64,000 nt of DNA from Bacillus cytotoxicus (GCF_023715645.1 NZ_JAMBOP010000018.1:26797-90796), one strand, 5' to 3'. Counted from the stretch's first letter, positions 41,516 through 51,705 are shown. The notes: a model not told the origin generated them from the letters alone. Translations and numbers: made by a program.

Positions 41516-42518
41516 AGGAATCCTCACCTCCATGCTGATAAAGATCTTTAATAATTGTCTCTAATTTAGGATTTGAGATCGTCAAATCTGATATTTTATT
41601 GTGCTTTGCAAGTTCTGAAAGCACAAACTCCGATGAGACATACTTTGTGTGAAAACTTAATTCTACATGGGATTTATTTTCTGCTTCATTCTTCTGTACC
41701 ACTATGTAATTTTGTAATGATACAGGAATCTCAAACTTTGTGTGCTCTTCCAATTCTAAAGATAGAATGCGGTTATAAGAAAAACGATCTTTAAGATCTT
41801 GTAATTCCCCATCATAAATAATAGACCCTTTATCAATAATAATAATCCGCTGGCACAGCGCTTCTATATCTTGCATATCGTGAGTAGTTAAGACCACTGT
41901 TGCATCCAATTTCTTATTCATTTCCTTAATAAAACTGCGTATTTTTTCCTTTACATCAATATCTAAACCAATTGTAGGTTCATCTAAGAACACTACAGAA
42001 GGTTGATGAAGAAAAGCAGCAGCCAACTCGCAACGCATTTTTTGTCCGAGTGATAGTTGACGAACTGGTAATGGCATTAAAGTTCCTAGGTCCAGTACAT
42101 CTTCAAATAAATGCAACATTTCCTGATATTTTGTTTCTGGTATTTCATAAACATGTTTTAATAGTTCAAAAGACTCTCGCACTGGTATATCCCAAGCAAG
42201 TTGTGTACGTTGTCCAAAAACAGCTCCTATATTTTTAGCATTTTCCTGCCTATTTTTGTATGGAATAATTCCATTCACCTTAATTTCACCAGTATCAGGC
42301 GTTAAGATTCCACACAGCATCTTAATCGTAGTTGACTTACCAGCACCGTTGAATCCGATATATCCAACCATTTCTCCTTTTTCAACAGAAAAAGAAATCG
42401 GTTGCACTGCCTGTTTATCGTAATACTTACGTTTAATTAAAGCCTTTATTGCACCTATTAGACCTGGTTTTCTCTCTAAAATTTTATAACTCTTAGTAAC
42501 ATTCTTTACTTCAATCAT
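41490..42518 (-). CDS. ABC-2 exporter ATP-binding protein
   Basis: About 342 residues. Walker A GFNGAGKSTT, Q-loop FGQRTQL, signature LSLGQKMRCELAAAF, Walker B VVFLDEPTIGLD and switch His in TTHDM are all present. An extra C-terminal domain of about 100 residues follows, as in DrrA/NatA-type exporters. ATG 42518 follows AGGAGA by seven bases; the upstream TTG was rejected. First gene of the three-gene exporter operon. Confidence 0.87.
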   Translation of the reverse strand: MIEVKNVTKSYKILERKPGLIGAIKALIKRKYYDKQAVQPISFSVEKGEMVGYIGFNGAGKSTTIKMLCGILTPDTGEIKVNGIIPYKNRQENAKNIGAVFGQRTQLAWDIPVRESFELLKHVYEIPETKYQEMLHLFEDVLDLGTLMPLPVRQLSLGQKMRCELAAAFLHQPSVVFLDEPTIGLDIDVKEKIRSFIKEMNKKLDATVVLTTHDMQDIEALCQRIIIIDKGSIIYDGELQDLKDRFSYNRILSLELEEHTKFEIPVSLQNYIVVQKNEAENKSHVELSFHTKYVSSEFVLSELAKHNKISDLTISNPKLETIIKDLYQHGGEDSFEEILGNA

Positions 42519-43064
42519 TGACAATTCTCCTACTTCCCCTTTATAAATGTTAGCCGTTATAAAGATGAAAATGTTACAACAATCAAATCCCCCCTCATCC
42601 TATTACACCTGCCTCTTAAACATGACAAATAATTGTAAAATATAAATTAACACCCCTTCAACGAAAGCGTTTGCATAAATAGAAACTAGTATAATTTTAC
42701 AGTAGTATTTCGATATTATCAACAGATTTAAATATGTCCTTCATATTAATGATTCCAGATCCTCTCCATAATAGTGTCAATTAACTGCTCCTATGTTTTC
42801 TGTTAACAAGTACATATAATTCATTGCAAAAATAAGCATATTTATATTCACCTATTTTCTAACCTTTGCATAAAATTTAATCACAAATCATAATTTTAAA
42901 CTAGACTAAAAAAGTTGGTCGAGGTAAAATATTAAAGTGAAGCGCTACTTTTTTGTCCATATCAAAAAACAAACCATATTTTAGGTTTTAAAATAAAACA
43001 ATGTGATCTTTCATTTCACCTTAAGTAAACCAAATTATAACGAGTTAAAAAGGGAGGATATGTT
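42519..43064. other. divergent promoter region of the ABC-2 operon and mntH
   Basis: 546 bases without a gene. It holds a cre-like ACGAAAGCGTTTGCA (42660-42674, one mismatch to the CcpA consensus) nearer the exporter operon and a palindrome at 42894-42911 nearer mntH. Otherwise AT-rich. Confidence 0.4.
42894..42911. promoter_or_regulatory. candidate metalloregulator operator upstream of mntH
   Basis: TTTTAAACTAGACTAAAA is an 18-bp palindrome centred on CTAG with one mismatched pair. An MntR-type operator is expected for an Nramp gene, but the match to known MntR boxes is loose. Confidence 0.4.
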
Positions 43065-44432
43065 ATGGAGGAATTAGAACCAGTCAAAACTCAAAATGCA
43101 GTTGCCGTGTCACATCAAGAGGGATGGCGGCAACAAAACAGCGACCCTAGTTTACGAGAAGTGCACAAAAGTATGAGGATACCGAAGAAAGGGAATTCCC
43201 TGCGAAAGCTTCTTGCATTTATGGGGCCAGGTTATCTTGTGGCAGTAGGTTATATGGATCCTGGAAACTGGGCTACATCGCTAGCTGGAGGATCTGCTTA
43301 TAACTATACGTTACTATCTGTCATTTTAATTTCTAACTTTATGGCTATTATTTTGCAGGCATTATCTGCAAAGTTAGGGATTGTAACAGGAAGAGACTTA
43401 GCGCAAGCATGTCGGGATCATTACAGTAAGCCTGTATCGTTTGTTTTATGGGTGTTATGTGAATTGGCTATTGCAGCTTGTGATTTAGCGGAAGTAATAG
43501 GTTCCGCAATCGCATTAAATCTTTTATTTCACATTCCTCTTGTATGGGGTGTATGCATTACTTCATTTGATATCTTACTAGTACTATTATTGCAAAATAA
43601 AGGATTTCGCTATATTGAAGTTATTGTCATCAGTTTAATTGTAACAATTTCCGTTTGTTTTGGCGTGGAACTGTTTATGTCACAACCAGAACTGAGCGAA
43701 ATTGCAAAAGGCTTTATTCCAAGTAAAGAGATTATCCAAAATCCACAAATGCTGTTTATTGCACTTGGAATTTTAGGAGCTACGGTTATGCCACATAATT
43801 TGTATTTACATTCTTCGATCGTACAAACGAGAAATTATGAAGAAACGCCTAAAGGAAAACGAGAAGCAATTAAATTTTCAGTGATTGACTCTACTATCGC
43901 ATTAATGTTGGCTTTATTTGTTAATGCATCAATTTTAATATTGGCAGCGTCTGCTTTTCATACAACAGGACATACCGAAGTAGCAGAAATTCAAGATGCC
44001 TATCAATTGTTAAATCCGATTCTTGGAAGCGGAATTGCGAGCGTATTATTTGCGGTTGCTTTATTAGCCTCAGGACAAAATTCTACGTTAACAGGAACAT
44101 TAGCTGGGCAAATTGTAATGGAAGGCTTTTTAAACATTCGTTTACGACCATGGATTCGCCGCTTAATTACACGTTTAATCGCCATAATACCTGCGGTCAT
44201 TGTAACGCTAATATATGGAGAAAAAGGAACCACTGATTTATTAGTATTAAGCCAGGTTATCCTCTCTCTTCAACTTTCATTTGCGGTTATTCCACTTGTC
44301 ATGTTTACTAGTGATAAAAAGAAGATGGGCGAATTTGTAAACTCACGTTGGACCAAAGGGATCGCTTGGTTTATTGCGATTATTATCGCTATTTTAAATG
44401 CCTATCTACTCTTTACTACATTTTCAGGATAA
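43065..44432 (+). CDS. mntH: Nramp-family divalent metal (Mn2+/H+) transporter
   Basis: 455 residues with 11 TM helices. TM1 has [10 protein letters not shown] (DPGN metal ligands), TM6 has [13 protein letters not shown] (MPH), and [22 protein letters not shown] is the consensus transport motif. It imports manganese (and iron) with protons. GGGAGG precedes the ATG. B. cereus-group strains have more than one Nramp protein, so this may not be the principal MntH. Confidence 0.9.
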   Translation: MEELEPVKTQNAVAVSHQEGWRQQNSDPSLREVHKSMRIPKKGNSLRKLLAFMGPGYLVAVGYMDPGNWATSLAGGSAYNYTLLSVILISNFMAIILQALSAKLGIVTGRDLAQACRDHYSKPVSFVLWVLCELAIAACDLAEVIGSAIALNLLFHIPLVWGVCITSFDILLVLLLQNKGFRYIEVIVISLIVTISVCFGVELFMSQPELSEIAKGFIPSKEIIQNPQMLFIALGILGATVMPHNLYLHSSIVQTRNYEETPKGKREAIKFSVIDSTIALMLALFVNASILILAASAFHTTGHTEVAEIQDAYQLLNPILGSGIASVLFAVALLASGQNSTLTGTLAGQIVMEGFLNIRLRPWIRRLITRLIAIIPAVIVTLIYGEKGTTDLLVLSQVILSLQLSFAVIPLVMFTSDKKKMGEFVNSRWTKGIAWFIAIIIAILNAYLLFTTFSG

Positions 44433-44467
44433 AAGTATTCTAAATATATAAATCCAAATTAAAAACC

Positions 44468-44590
44468 TTTTCTTTTCAGATGGCCATGAGTAGAAGCGGT
44501 CAGTTCCTATTTCTGCCACATGCGATATGAAGTAGCAGGTTACTTTTCACTTAGCACGGCGGCAACTTGTGTGCCCAAAAGTCAAGTTAG
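44468..44590 (-). repeat. bcr-like dispersed repeat, copy F
   Basis: On the minus strand: GCCGTGCTAAGTGAAAAGTA, GCATGTGGCAGAAATAGG and AACTGACCGCTTCTACTCATGGCCATCTG. It is truncated: the GCTCTCG part and the last stem are missing. Closest to copy A. Confidence 0.65.
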
Positions 44591-44633
44591 ATTTATATAA
44601 ATTGGATTACCTCTATTCATTTAAACCATAGAA

Positions 44634-44643
44634 AAAAACTCCT
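44634..44643 (-). terminator. left half of a terminator split by the IS
   Basis: AAAAAACTCCTG here and CCAGGAGTTTTTT at 46344-46356 form one perfect terminator stem once the insertion sequence and one copy of the target duplication are removed. It was the terminator of the GH25 gene. Confidence 0.75.
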
Positions 44644-44652
44644 GTTTATATC
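44644..44652. repeat. target-site duplication, left
   Basis: GTTTATATC directly precedes the IS left end and is repeated exactly at 46336-46344 after the right end. Confidence 0.8.
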
Positions 44653-46335
44653 GAGGCCACTGAAAAACTAACGTTTTTTCAGCTCAAAAACCGGATGCGA
44701 AATTAGAAAGGCGACTTTTCGTTCAAAATGGAACGAAAAGTCGCCTTTCTTTCTATTCTTTTTTTACTTTTCTTCCTTCATTAAGGTCATAATTCGTTTT
44801 AAATTGACGGCAAATATAGCCATCGCACCTTGCATTCGCATACCAATGAGACCCGAGGAAGATGCTACATCGTACCCGTGTCTATGTTTAAGTTCACTAT
44901 TTTTCGCTTCAATTTTATAACGTTCTTTACCCTTTTCTTTAAAATATGCACTTTCTTGAAATGCCTCTTGTTCCTTATGTTCTGTAGATTTAATCGTGAC
45001 AGAATATGTCTTACTTTTTGCACCTTCTTTATAGCACCCAGCTTTAAATGGACATACTTTACATTTTTCAATATCAAAATAGTACGTATGACTTTGATTA
45101 TTGTTTACATTTTTCTTACCAGTACGTGCCTTACGAACGGCCATGTGTCCAGCTTTACAAACATACATACCCGCATCTTTATTGAACTCAAATTCATCTT
45201 CTTTCTTACGCGGTCCTTGTGTTACGATTGGGTTTAATTTAGAGACTAATTGTAATTTATGTTGATTGGCGTATTTAATATTATTTTTCTCTGAATACGC
45301 AGTATCTCCAATGACCGTATCAATTTTCATTCCTGTTTCACGACTTTTCCCGACCAATGTTTGAAGGTATTTTCCATCGCTTTTTTCACCAGTTGTAATT
45401 ACCGCAGCCGTAATGATTCGTTCTTCACTCATCGCAATATGGGTTTTATATCCAAAGAAAGAAGAGTCAGCTGTTTTATGCCCTACTCGTGCATCAGGAT
45501 CTTGTGACATTTGAAGGTGTTCTTGATGATCTTCTACAATTTCTTTTAAATAGTTGAGCTTTTCTTTTACATTTGGATATTCACGAATGATTTCTTCTTT
45601 TTCTACAGCCTCAATGACTTTTTGACAATAGTCAAGTTCGTCACCTAAGTCGTCCATTGTTGTTTTTGGTGGGAACTTTTCTTTCATTCCTTCATCGATT
45701 TGATAAACCGCTTTGCGGAGTAGTTTTGATTTCTCCATTAAAAATTCTCTCGGTGATTTCTGATTGAAGCGTGCCTTAGTATGCGTGGCATCGACGATAA
45801 TAGATTTACTTTTAATCAGATCCTTTTCCAGTGCGATTTCCACTGTTTTTTGGATAAGCATGTCAAGTAATCCTATATCTTTTAAGCGAAGCTTACGAAA
45901 TTTCGTTAATGAACTAGGGTCAATTACCATATCTTCTGGTGCCATATCTAAGAAATATTTAAATGACATGTCGTATTTTGAGCGTTCAACAACATCTACA
46001 TCTGATAAGTCAAAAATGGATTTTAGTAATAAATATTTGAACATACGAACGGGCGGCACTGCATTGCGACCATTATCGAGACAATATTTACTTTTCAGTT
46101 CCTCTAAAACAAAAGAAAAATCCACCATTTCATTAAATTGACGGAGCATATTATCTTTTGGTATGACGATATCGTAAATCGCCATGAATGGGCTAAGGTT
46201 AAGAGATTGTTGTTTTGAAATCATCCAAGACACCACCTAGAATTAGTACAACTATTATACATGAAAAAACGAAAGCTTCCTCGATTTCATCGAGGAAGCT
46301 TTCGTTTTTTCTCTGAGGACTTTTTCAGTGGCCTC
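44653..46335 (-). mobile_element. complete IS1182-family insertion sequence
   Basis: 1683 bp with terminal inverted repeats GAGGCCACTGAAAAA and TTTTTCAGTGGCCTC, one transposase gene and a 9-bp target duplication (7 bp if a C-G pair is counted in the repeats). Strong hairpins lie just inside both ends: GAAAGGCGACTTTTCGTTC against its complement at 44708-44751, and AAAGCTTCCTCGA/TCGAGGAAGCTTT at 46270-46304. They would shield the transposase from outside transcription. Confidence 0.88.
44764..46224 (-). CDS. IS1182-family transposase
   Basis: About 486 residues with the N-terminal DUF772-type domain (LSPFMAIYDIVIPKDNMLRQFNEMVDF), the DDE core (IIVDATHTKARF, SFFGYKTHIAMSEE, TVIGDTAYSEKNN) and the C-terminal zinc-ribbon/DDE_6 part (CKVCPFKAGCY, YKIEAKNSELKHRHGYD). 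No frameshift or stop, so it is probably active. ATG 46224 follows AGGTGG by eight bases. Confidence 0.9.
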   Translation of the reverse strand: MISKQQSLNLSPFMAIYDIVIPKDNMLRQFNEMVDFSFVLEELKSKYCLDNGRNAVPPVRMFKYLLLKSIFDLSDVDVVERSKYDMSFKYFLDMAPEDMVIDPSSLTKFRKLRLKDIGLLDMLIQKTVEIALEKDLIKSKSIIVDATHTKARFNQKSPREFLMEKSKLLRKAVYQIDEGMKEKFPPKTTMDDLGDELDYCQKVIEAVEKEEIIREYPNVKEKLNYLKEIVEDHQEHLQMSQDPDARVGHKTADSSFFGYKTHIAMSEERIITAAVITTGEKSDGKYLQTLVGKSRETGMKIDTVIGDTAYSEKNNIKYANQHKLQLVSKLNPIVTQGPRKKEDEFEFNKDAGMYVCKAGHMAVRKARTGKKNVNNNQSHTYYFDIEKCKVCPFKAGCYKEGAKSKTYSVTIKSTEHKEQEAFQESAYFKEKGKERYKIEAKNSELKHRHGYDVASSSGLIGMRMQGAMAIFAVNLKRIMTLMKEEK

Positions 46336-46404
46336 GTTTATATCCAGGAGTTTTTTCTACTATTCTTCTTTTTCATTTCCCTAATTATACAGGCAAGAAA
46401 TCCG

Positions 46405-49011
46405 TTATGGTTTCAGCCCATCTAAAGAAGTAGTAACATTCACATCAACCGTTCCTACTCCATTTACATTCCCGCTTTCTGTATATTGCCAAGCATTAAA
46501 TCCGTTCCAATCACTTAATGTAGTTGGGGTAGTAGAGTTATATCTGGAAATCCAAAGAGGTACATCACCAAGTCCGGATATATTAAAACCATTTACATAC
46601 CAAGGCCCTGTATAAAGCATAACGCGTTTTCCTGTTGTCTGCTGCACATAATCAATAAAAGTACGTGCCCATTTTGTCACATATGGCCCTGTTATATTAC
46701 CAGTCGGACTAGAGGGTGATTCCAGATCAAGGACAGGCATTAAATCCGTATGATATCGATTCAATACATCAACAAAATGTTTTGCTTCCACAATCGGGTC
46801 ATTTTGTTCTGGACGAGCAAAGTGATATGCTCCAACTAAAAGACCTGCTGCAGATGCATTTTGTACGTATTGTCCATAGGTTGGATCAGTATATGAAGTA
46901 CCTTCAGTCGCTTTCATATAAGAAGCATTAATACCAGACTGCTTTACTTGATTCCAATCTATATCTCCTTCCCAGTGTGAAACGTCAATAAATGTATAAG
47001 AAGGTTTCAGTGTTGTCGTTATTTTACCAAATCCCGTCCCTTGCATATATTCAACTTCGATCCAGTGAACATCCGACAATCCATTTGCTGCATTTGAGTT
47101 ATCTTGAATATTAATTCTTGATGCTTTTTCATTGTAAGCATTATATCCCCATGTATCTACAACTTTTTTTCCATCTACATATACACGAACTCCATCATCC
47201 GCTCCTGTATACAGAAGATACTGACCAGCTTTCAGGCGCTTAGCTGTAACATAACGTGCCGAGAAATGAGTTCCTGGTACACCTGTAGCCGGTGATCCTT
47301 CAAATCCATTATCATCTTGCAAACCACCATTTGCTGCTTGTGAAATGGTCTTCGCTGCAACAGGATATCCAGAAAGAGATTCATTCGGATAATAGTAGGC
47401 AAGCCAACTACCAAATGGTACTACATCTGAGAATACAGCTGCTTGTCCACCATCTTGATAATATTGCGTATGAATACTATGGGAACCTGCTGCTACGTTT
47501 GGTAATAAAGCGCGATTTGTTTCACCGGCAGCTAACGACCAGCGATTAATAACTAAATTATTATCAATCGAAACCTTTACGCCATCGTCTGCAAACGACT
47601 GGACAAAATAATCTCCTCCAGATAGTTGCTTATTCTGAACAAAATCACCTTGGAACTGTTGAGAAGGAAAACCAGCAGGACTTCCATATCCCCAGTTATA
47701 ATGAACTTCACCGTTTGGATCAAGTTGTGTATAAGCAAGTTGCGAAGATAATATATTCGCATCTACCCAGCCTAAAATACGATCGCCTTGCTTAATTTTA
47801 TTCCAAGTAGTAGAACCTTTTGTTGCACTTTGTACAACTTGTACCATTTGAAACTTGTAATCATTTGTAAGCCTTACGTAATTCGCGCCATATTCCCCAT
47901 ACGGTAAGGTCCAAATACCATCACCGTTTGTTGATAGTCTTATAACTGCTGATCGATTCTCATCTTTAATATTCGTTAAATCTGTAAGCGCCTTACCGGC
48001 ATCAAGCCAACCTATTACCTTACCATTCTTTGCTACTTGATTCCAAGTAACATTTCCTATTGTTGCAGTCTTTACAACTTGAAGCGTTTGATATATATAA
48101 TCATTTGTACTTTGTACATACTGTGCACCAGAAATGCCGTACGGTACTGTCCATATGCCATTACCATTCGTACTTCCGATAACAACCGAAAAGTTTGCCG
48201 GCTTTACTACTCCTGCGTTGTCTAATGCATTACTGCTAATCCAGCCAATAACTTGACCATTTAGACTAAACTTATACCATTGTGTACCTTGGTATGTAGC
48301 GCTCTCGATTAACTGTAGATCTCGTAAAGCATATTGATTAGTTGCCCCTAAATAATTTGCTCCTGAAAGGCCATATGGCATGCTCCATATACCATTATCA
48401 TTTGTCGCCCCCATAACAGCCGCCTGATTTATGGCTTGTATATTTGTCAAACCACTTAACACACGACCATCTAGCCAACCAATAACTTGATTATTCATGC
48501 TAAATTGATACCATGTAACATTTCCAATTATTAATTTCTGAAGCAACTTTATGTCTTTTCCTACATAATTATTAGTGGCGCCTACATAACTCGCGCCATT
48601 TACACCATATGGACTAGACCAAACTCCGTTCCCTGTTGTATAAACGATTAGCTGATTCTGATTCACATTCGTTCCAGCATTTAGGACTTTACTATCAAGC
48701 CATCCTCCATCTTTCCCACCTACTTGTACGTGATACCAAAGGACGTCTCCAACCTGCACACTTCCAATAACATGAACCATCGTACCATTATATTTAGTTA
48801 CGTCTCCAAGGTAACTAGCCCCTTGTAAACCATACGGTACTGACCATATCCCATTACCATTCATGTTATTTTTAATCAAGCCATCGAAATTTACCGTTTG
48901 TTCATTTGTAACTGTACTAGCTGCCAAAGCCGTGTTTGTATTTCCAACAATTACTGTTTGAGCACCACAAACAGTAATCGTGGTACATACAGATAGCCAA
49001 AATTTCTTCAC
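46405..49011 (-). CDS. secreted GH25 muramidase with five GW-like repeats and two PA14-like domains
   Basis: 868 residues. A signal peptide (cleaved after about residue 31) is followed by five GW/SH3-like repeats of about 75 residues (about 50-428; each with G-N/D-G-I/V-W-S/T-x-P-Y-G and ending GW), two PA14-like beta domains (about 435-665; FADDGVKVSID and GADDGVRVYVD) and a C-terminal GH25 lysozyme domain (674-868). Catalytic acids are in FIDVSHWEGD (Asp676), KATEG (Glu703) and VLDLES (Asp762, Glu764). It should bind teichoic acid and cut peptidoglycan at the cell surface. Its terminator is split by the IS. Confidence 0.87.
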   Translation of the reverse strand: MKKFWLSVCTTITVCGAQTVIVGNTNTALAASTVTNEQTVNFDGLIKNNMNGNGIWSVPYGLQGASYLGDVTKYNGTMVHVIGSVQVGDVLWYHVQVGGKDGGWLDSKVLNAGTNVNQNQLIVYTTGNGVWSSPYGVNGASYVGATNNYVGKDIKLLQKLIIGNVTWYQFSMNNQVIGWLDGRVLSGLTNIQAINQAAVMGATNDNGIWSMPYGLSGANYLGATNQYALRDLQLIESATYQGTQWYKFSLNGQVIGWISSNALDNAGVVKPANFSVVIGSTNGNGIWTVPYGISGAQYVQSTNDYIYQTLQVVKTATIGNVTWNQVAKNGKVIGWLDAGKALTDLTNIKDENRSAVIRLSTNGDGIWTLPYGEYGANYVRLTNDYKFQMVQVVQSATKGSTTWNKIKQGDRILGWVDANILSSQLAYTQLDPNGEVHYNWGYGSPAGFPSQQFQGDFVQNKQLSGGDYFVQSFADDGVKVSIDNNLVINRWSLAAGETNRALLPNVAAGSHSIHTQYYQDGGQAAVFSDVVPFGSWLAYYYPNESLSGYPVAAKTISQAANGGLQDDNGFEGSPATGVPGTHFSARYVTAKRLKAGQYLLYTGADDGVRVYVDGKKVVDTWGYNAYNEKASRINIQDNSNAANGLSDVHWIEVEYMQGTGFGKITTTLKPSYTFIDVSHWEGDIDWNQVKQSGINASYMKATEGTSYTDPTYGQYVQNASAAGLLVGAYHFARPEQNDPIVEAKHFVDVLNRYHTDLMPVLDLESPSSPTGNITGPYVTKWARTFIDYVQQTTGKRVMLYTGPWYVNGFNISGLGDVPLWISRYNSTTPTTLSDWNGFNAWQYTESGNVNGVGTVDVNVTTSLDGLKP

Positions 49012-49702
49012 TTCTAGACACCCTCTCCTTAAATTGTAATAATCTTGTAGTTGGAAAAGGTCTATTTTTATGTAATCTTTTAATATATGTTCTAATAAAT
49101 AAGATCCCTAACATTCATGTTCCTCTCTACTACTTTTACATATTACTATTTTAATATAACTTTAATATAGTATTTTTGACAAGTATTTCATAATTTCTTC
49201 AACATACACACTTACCAAAAATATTTATATGGAAATGTTCATTCGTGTTTTACACAAATAAACGATACCTTCTAATACACACCACTCTATTATTCTGATA
49301 TATATTCTTTATTTTCACATATTATGTACTTGCCGAATATTAATGTATCTCGCTAATGAAGAAATCAATCGTACAATAATGAATTTCAACATCTTTATAT
49401 TCGATAATATATTAAAATAAGATACTTTATACTTTAATAGATTTAGAATGAGTATCTTATACCATGTATTACACTAATTCCCTCCTTCCCTATTTATAAT
49501 ATTCGAACCAACTAATCTTTTTATGGGGGTAGTTTTTTGAAATTCTTTCAATAAAACCGAAAAAACTTTGAAATATATGATTCTCGAAAGTGTTTATACA
49601 ATACACTTCTTGTGTATCTTTTTACTCCCCCCTTTCAACTTCCTAAGATACAACTGTTAAAAATACATTCATCACTTGAATATTTTATCCAATTCGATTA
49701 CA
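49012..49702. other. long intergenic region
   Basis: About 690 AT-rich bases upstream of the muramidase gene (minus) and the ArsR gene (plus). A short ATACAC/GTGTAT hairpin lies near 49603-49619. No ORF, repeat or RNA gene was recognised. Confidence 0.4.
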
Positions 49703-49714
49703 ATCTAATTAGAT
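49703..49714. promoter_or_regulatory. ArsR operator 1
   Basis: ATCTAATTAGAT, a perfect 12-bp palindrome, lies 26 bases before the ArsR-family gene. Its core recurs upstream of the MFS gene. Confidence 0.55.
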
Positions 49715-49739
49715 AAATGTGAAAGTAGATGATTTCTAA

Positions 49740-50318
49740 ATGCAATTAAACAAACTTGTTGAGTTTCATAAAGCGTTAGGTGATCTGACACGTGTTCGTA
49801 TTATCGCTTTGCTAAAGCAAGGCCATTTGAGCGGACAAGAGATTGCCGGAAAGCTAGGACTTAAACCCCCAACAATTACCCATCATATGACGAAGCTGCG
49901 AGAGGTTGGACTGATAAAAGAACGCCGTGATAAAAATACGATTTATTTTTCTCTTAATACAAAAATATTGGAGATGAGTGCTACGGCTATTTTTACTGTA
50001 GGAACAGGAGGCGATTCAAATATGGAAATGTCGGTTACTGAAAAAGAACGTGCAGCTATTATCAACAACTTCTTCACAAAAGATGGGAAACTAAAAACCT
50101 ATCCTGCACAGCGAAAGAAAAAACTTGTCGTACTTACACATATGGTTAAAGGATTAGAATTCGGAAAAAATTATCCAGAAAAAGAAATTAATGAATATTT
50201 AAAGCAATTTCATGAGGATTACGCAACATTAAGACGCGAACTCATTATGTGCCAATATATGTACCGAGAAAATAATCAATATGAGTTAAACCCCGTTGAA
50301 TTATGGTGGTTAAAATAA
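49740..50318 (+). CDS. ArsR-family regulator with DUF2087 domain
   Basis: 192 residues: an N-terminal winged helix (FHKALGDLTRVRIIALLKQGHLSGQEIAGKLGLKPPTITHHMTKLREVGLIKERRDKNTIYFSL) and a C-terminal DUF2087 domain (FFTKDGKLKTYPAQRKKKLVVLTHMVKGLEFGKNYPEKEINEYL). No metal-binding Cys pair is visible, so the ligand is not a classic thiophilic metal. The ribosome-binding site is weak. It probably represses itself and the following MFS gene. Confidence 0.83.
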   Translation: MQLNKLVEFHKALGDLTRVRIIALLKQGHLSGQEIAGKLGLKPPTITHHMTKLREVGLIKERRDKNTIYFSLNTKILEMSATAIFTVGTGGDSNMEMSVTEKERAAIINNFFTKDGKLKTYPAQRKKKLVVLTHMVKGLEFGKNYPEKEINEYLKQFHEDYATLRRELIMCQYMYRENNQYELNPVELWWLK

Positions 50319-50320
50319 TG

Positions 50321-50344
50321 GACGTTACTTGGCGTCCTTTTTAT
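50321..50344 (+). terminator. terminator between arsR and the MFS gene
   Basis: GGACG pairs with CGTCC, followed by TTTTT. It would reduce or stop read-through from the regulator into the transporter, which has its own operator downstream. Confidence 0.65.
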
Positions 50345-50348
50345 AACC

Positions 50349-50360
50349 ACCTAATTAGAT
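50349..50360. promoter_or_regulatory. ArsR operator 2
   Basis: ACCTAATTAGAT shares the CTAATTAG core of the site at 49703-49714 and lies 44 bases before the MFS start. Confidence 0.5.
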
Positions 50361-50403
50361 GATTATAAAATTAGATACTTATAAAATAAAAGGGCGGATA
50401 GCA

Positions 50404-51609
50404 TTGAATATTTCATTTGTAAATGAAGAAAAACAATATCGGAGGTTATTTTTAGCTGGTATTGTGAATGGTATTGGGGATCGTTTTAGCTCTGTAGCTG
50501 TGCTAGCGATGCTATTACATGTAACAGGGTCAGGGTTGGCTGTAGGAATGACTTTAGCAATTCGCCTCATACCCTCTTTATTTTTTGGACCAATAGGCGG
50601 AAGGTTGGCTGATCGATTTTCAAGAAAAACAATATTAGTTGTAACAGACCTTATAAGAATTATATTTGCCCTGTTCTTCCTATTTGTTCAAGGTAAAGAA
50701 GATATTTGGATTGTTTATTTAAGTTCGTTTATGTTAGCCGCAGGAGAAGCTATATATGGACCGGCAAGAAAATCAGCAATACCTAGGCTTGTTCATAAAA
50801 AACACCTCGTAAAAGTTAATAGTTTGGAACAAGTCATGATAGGAATCGTTTTAATCATTGGAGCACTTTCAGGCGGAATCATTTCGTCTATTTTCGGACC
50901 TAATGTGACTTATTGGTTAAATGCAGGATCATTTTTAGGAGCTGCCGCCATCAACTATACGATTAAGTTTCCAGAGAATGAAAATAGAAAAAAGGTAGAA
51001 AAGTCCGAAAATCTAATTTTCACCTTCAAAAAGGTAATCTTAATGTCTATTACGGTGCAAATTCTTTTTTTCTGTGAAATATTAATAGCTTCTATAAATG
51101 GAATTGATAATGTTTTAATAAGCGTCTATGCGATTAACGAATTCCATCTTGCTGATATAGGTGTAGGTCTTTTTTATGGTGCATTAGGTATTGGCTTAAT
51201 ATTAAGCTTTTCGGTTGCAAATCGACTACAAAAAAATTTCCTTGTTACAGGTTTAGTGTGTCTATTGCTTGAGGGGATATTTCAACTGCTATTAAGTCAA
51301 ACCCATCTAGTCGTTTTTGCATTTCTTATATTTTGCGGAGCTGCATTTATGTCCGGGATTGGTAACGCCTGCTTTGATACGATTCTTATGAAGGAAATTC
51401 CTGAACAACACCAAGGAACTACGTTCGGGATATTGGCAACGATTACAAATACTGTATTAGGAATATCTATGTTTATTTCTGGAGCAGTGCTACAATACCT
51501 TACACCCCGCTCCTTAGGTTTGATTGGGGGTATTGCCTATATTCTTATTGCCATTTCTCTAATTGTAACCATTTCAACGAAAGCATATCAAAAAAGAGGT
51601 ACCAATTGA
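50404..51609 (+). CDS. MFS transporter (macrolide-efflux/enterobactin-exporter-like)
   Basis: About 401 residues, 12 TM segments, of the MFS_3 type: LFLAGIVNGIGDRFSSVAVLAMLLHVTGSGLAVGM, GPIGGRLADRFSRKTILVVTD (motif A) and GEAIYGPARKSAIPRLVHKKHLVKVNSLEQ are typical. Likely a drug exporter controlled by the preceding ArsR protein. TTG 50404 follows AGGGCGG; the longest frame starts 15 codons upstream without support. Confidence 0.82.
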   Translation: MNISFVNEEKQYRRLFLAGIVNGIGDRFSSVAVLAMLLHVTGSGLAVGMTLAIRLIPSLFFGPIGGRLADRFSRKTILVVTDLIRIIFALFFLFVQGKEDIWIVYLSSFMLAAGEAIYGPARKSAIPRLVHKKHLVKVNSLEQVMIGIVLIIGALSGGIISSIFGPNVTYWLNAGSFLGAAAINYTIKFPENENRKKVEKSENLIFTFKKVILMSITVQILFFCEILIASINGIDNVLISVYAINEFHLADIGVGLFYGALGIGLILSFSVANRLQKNFLVTGLVCLLLEGIFQLLLSQTHLVVFAFLIFCGAAFMSGIGNACFDTILMKEIPEQHQGTTFGILATITNTVLGISMFISGAVLQYLTPRSLGLIGGIAYILIAISLIVTISTKAYQKRGTN

Positions 51610-51705
51610 GAGGTAACTCTTTTCTTATGAAGACTTTCTCCTATTTCTTCAATGAAATAAAATTTTCACAAGTTAAAACTAGTTTTCCCCTTTTCTGTAC
51701 TTACC

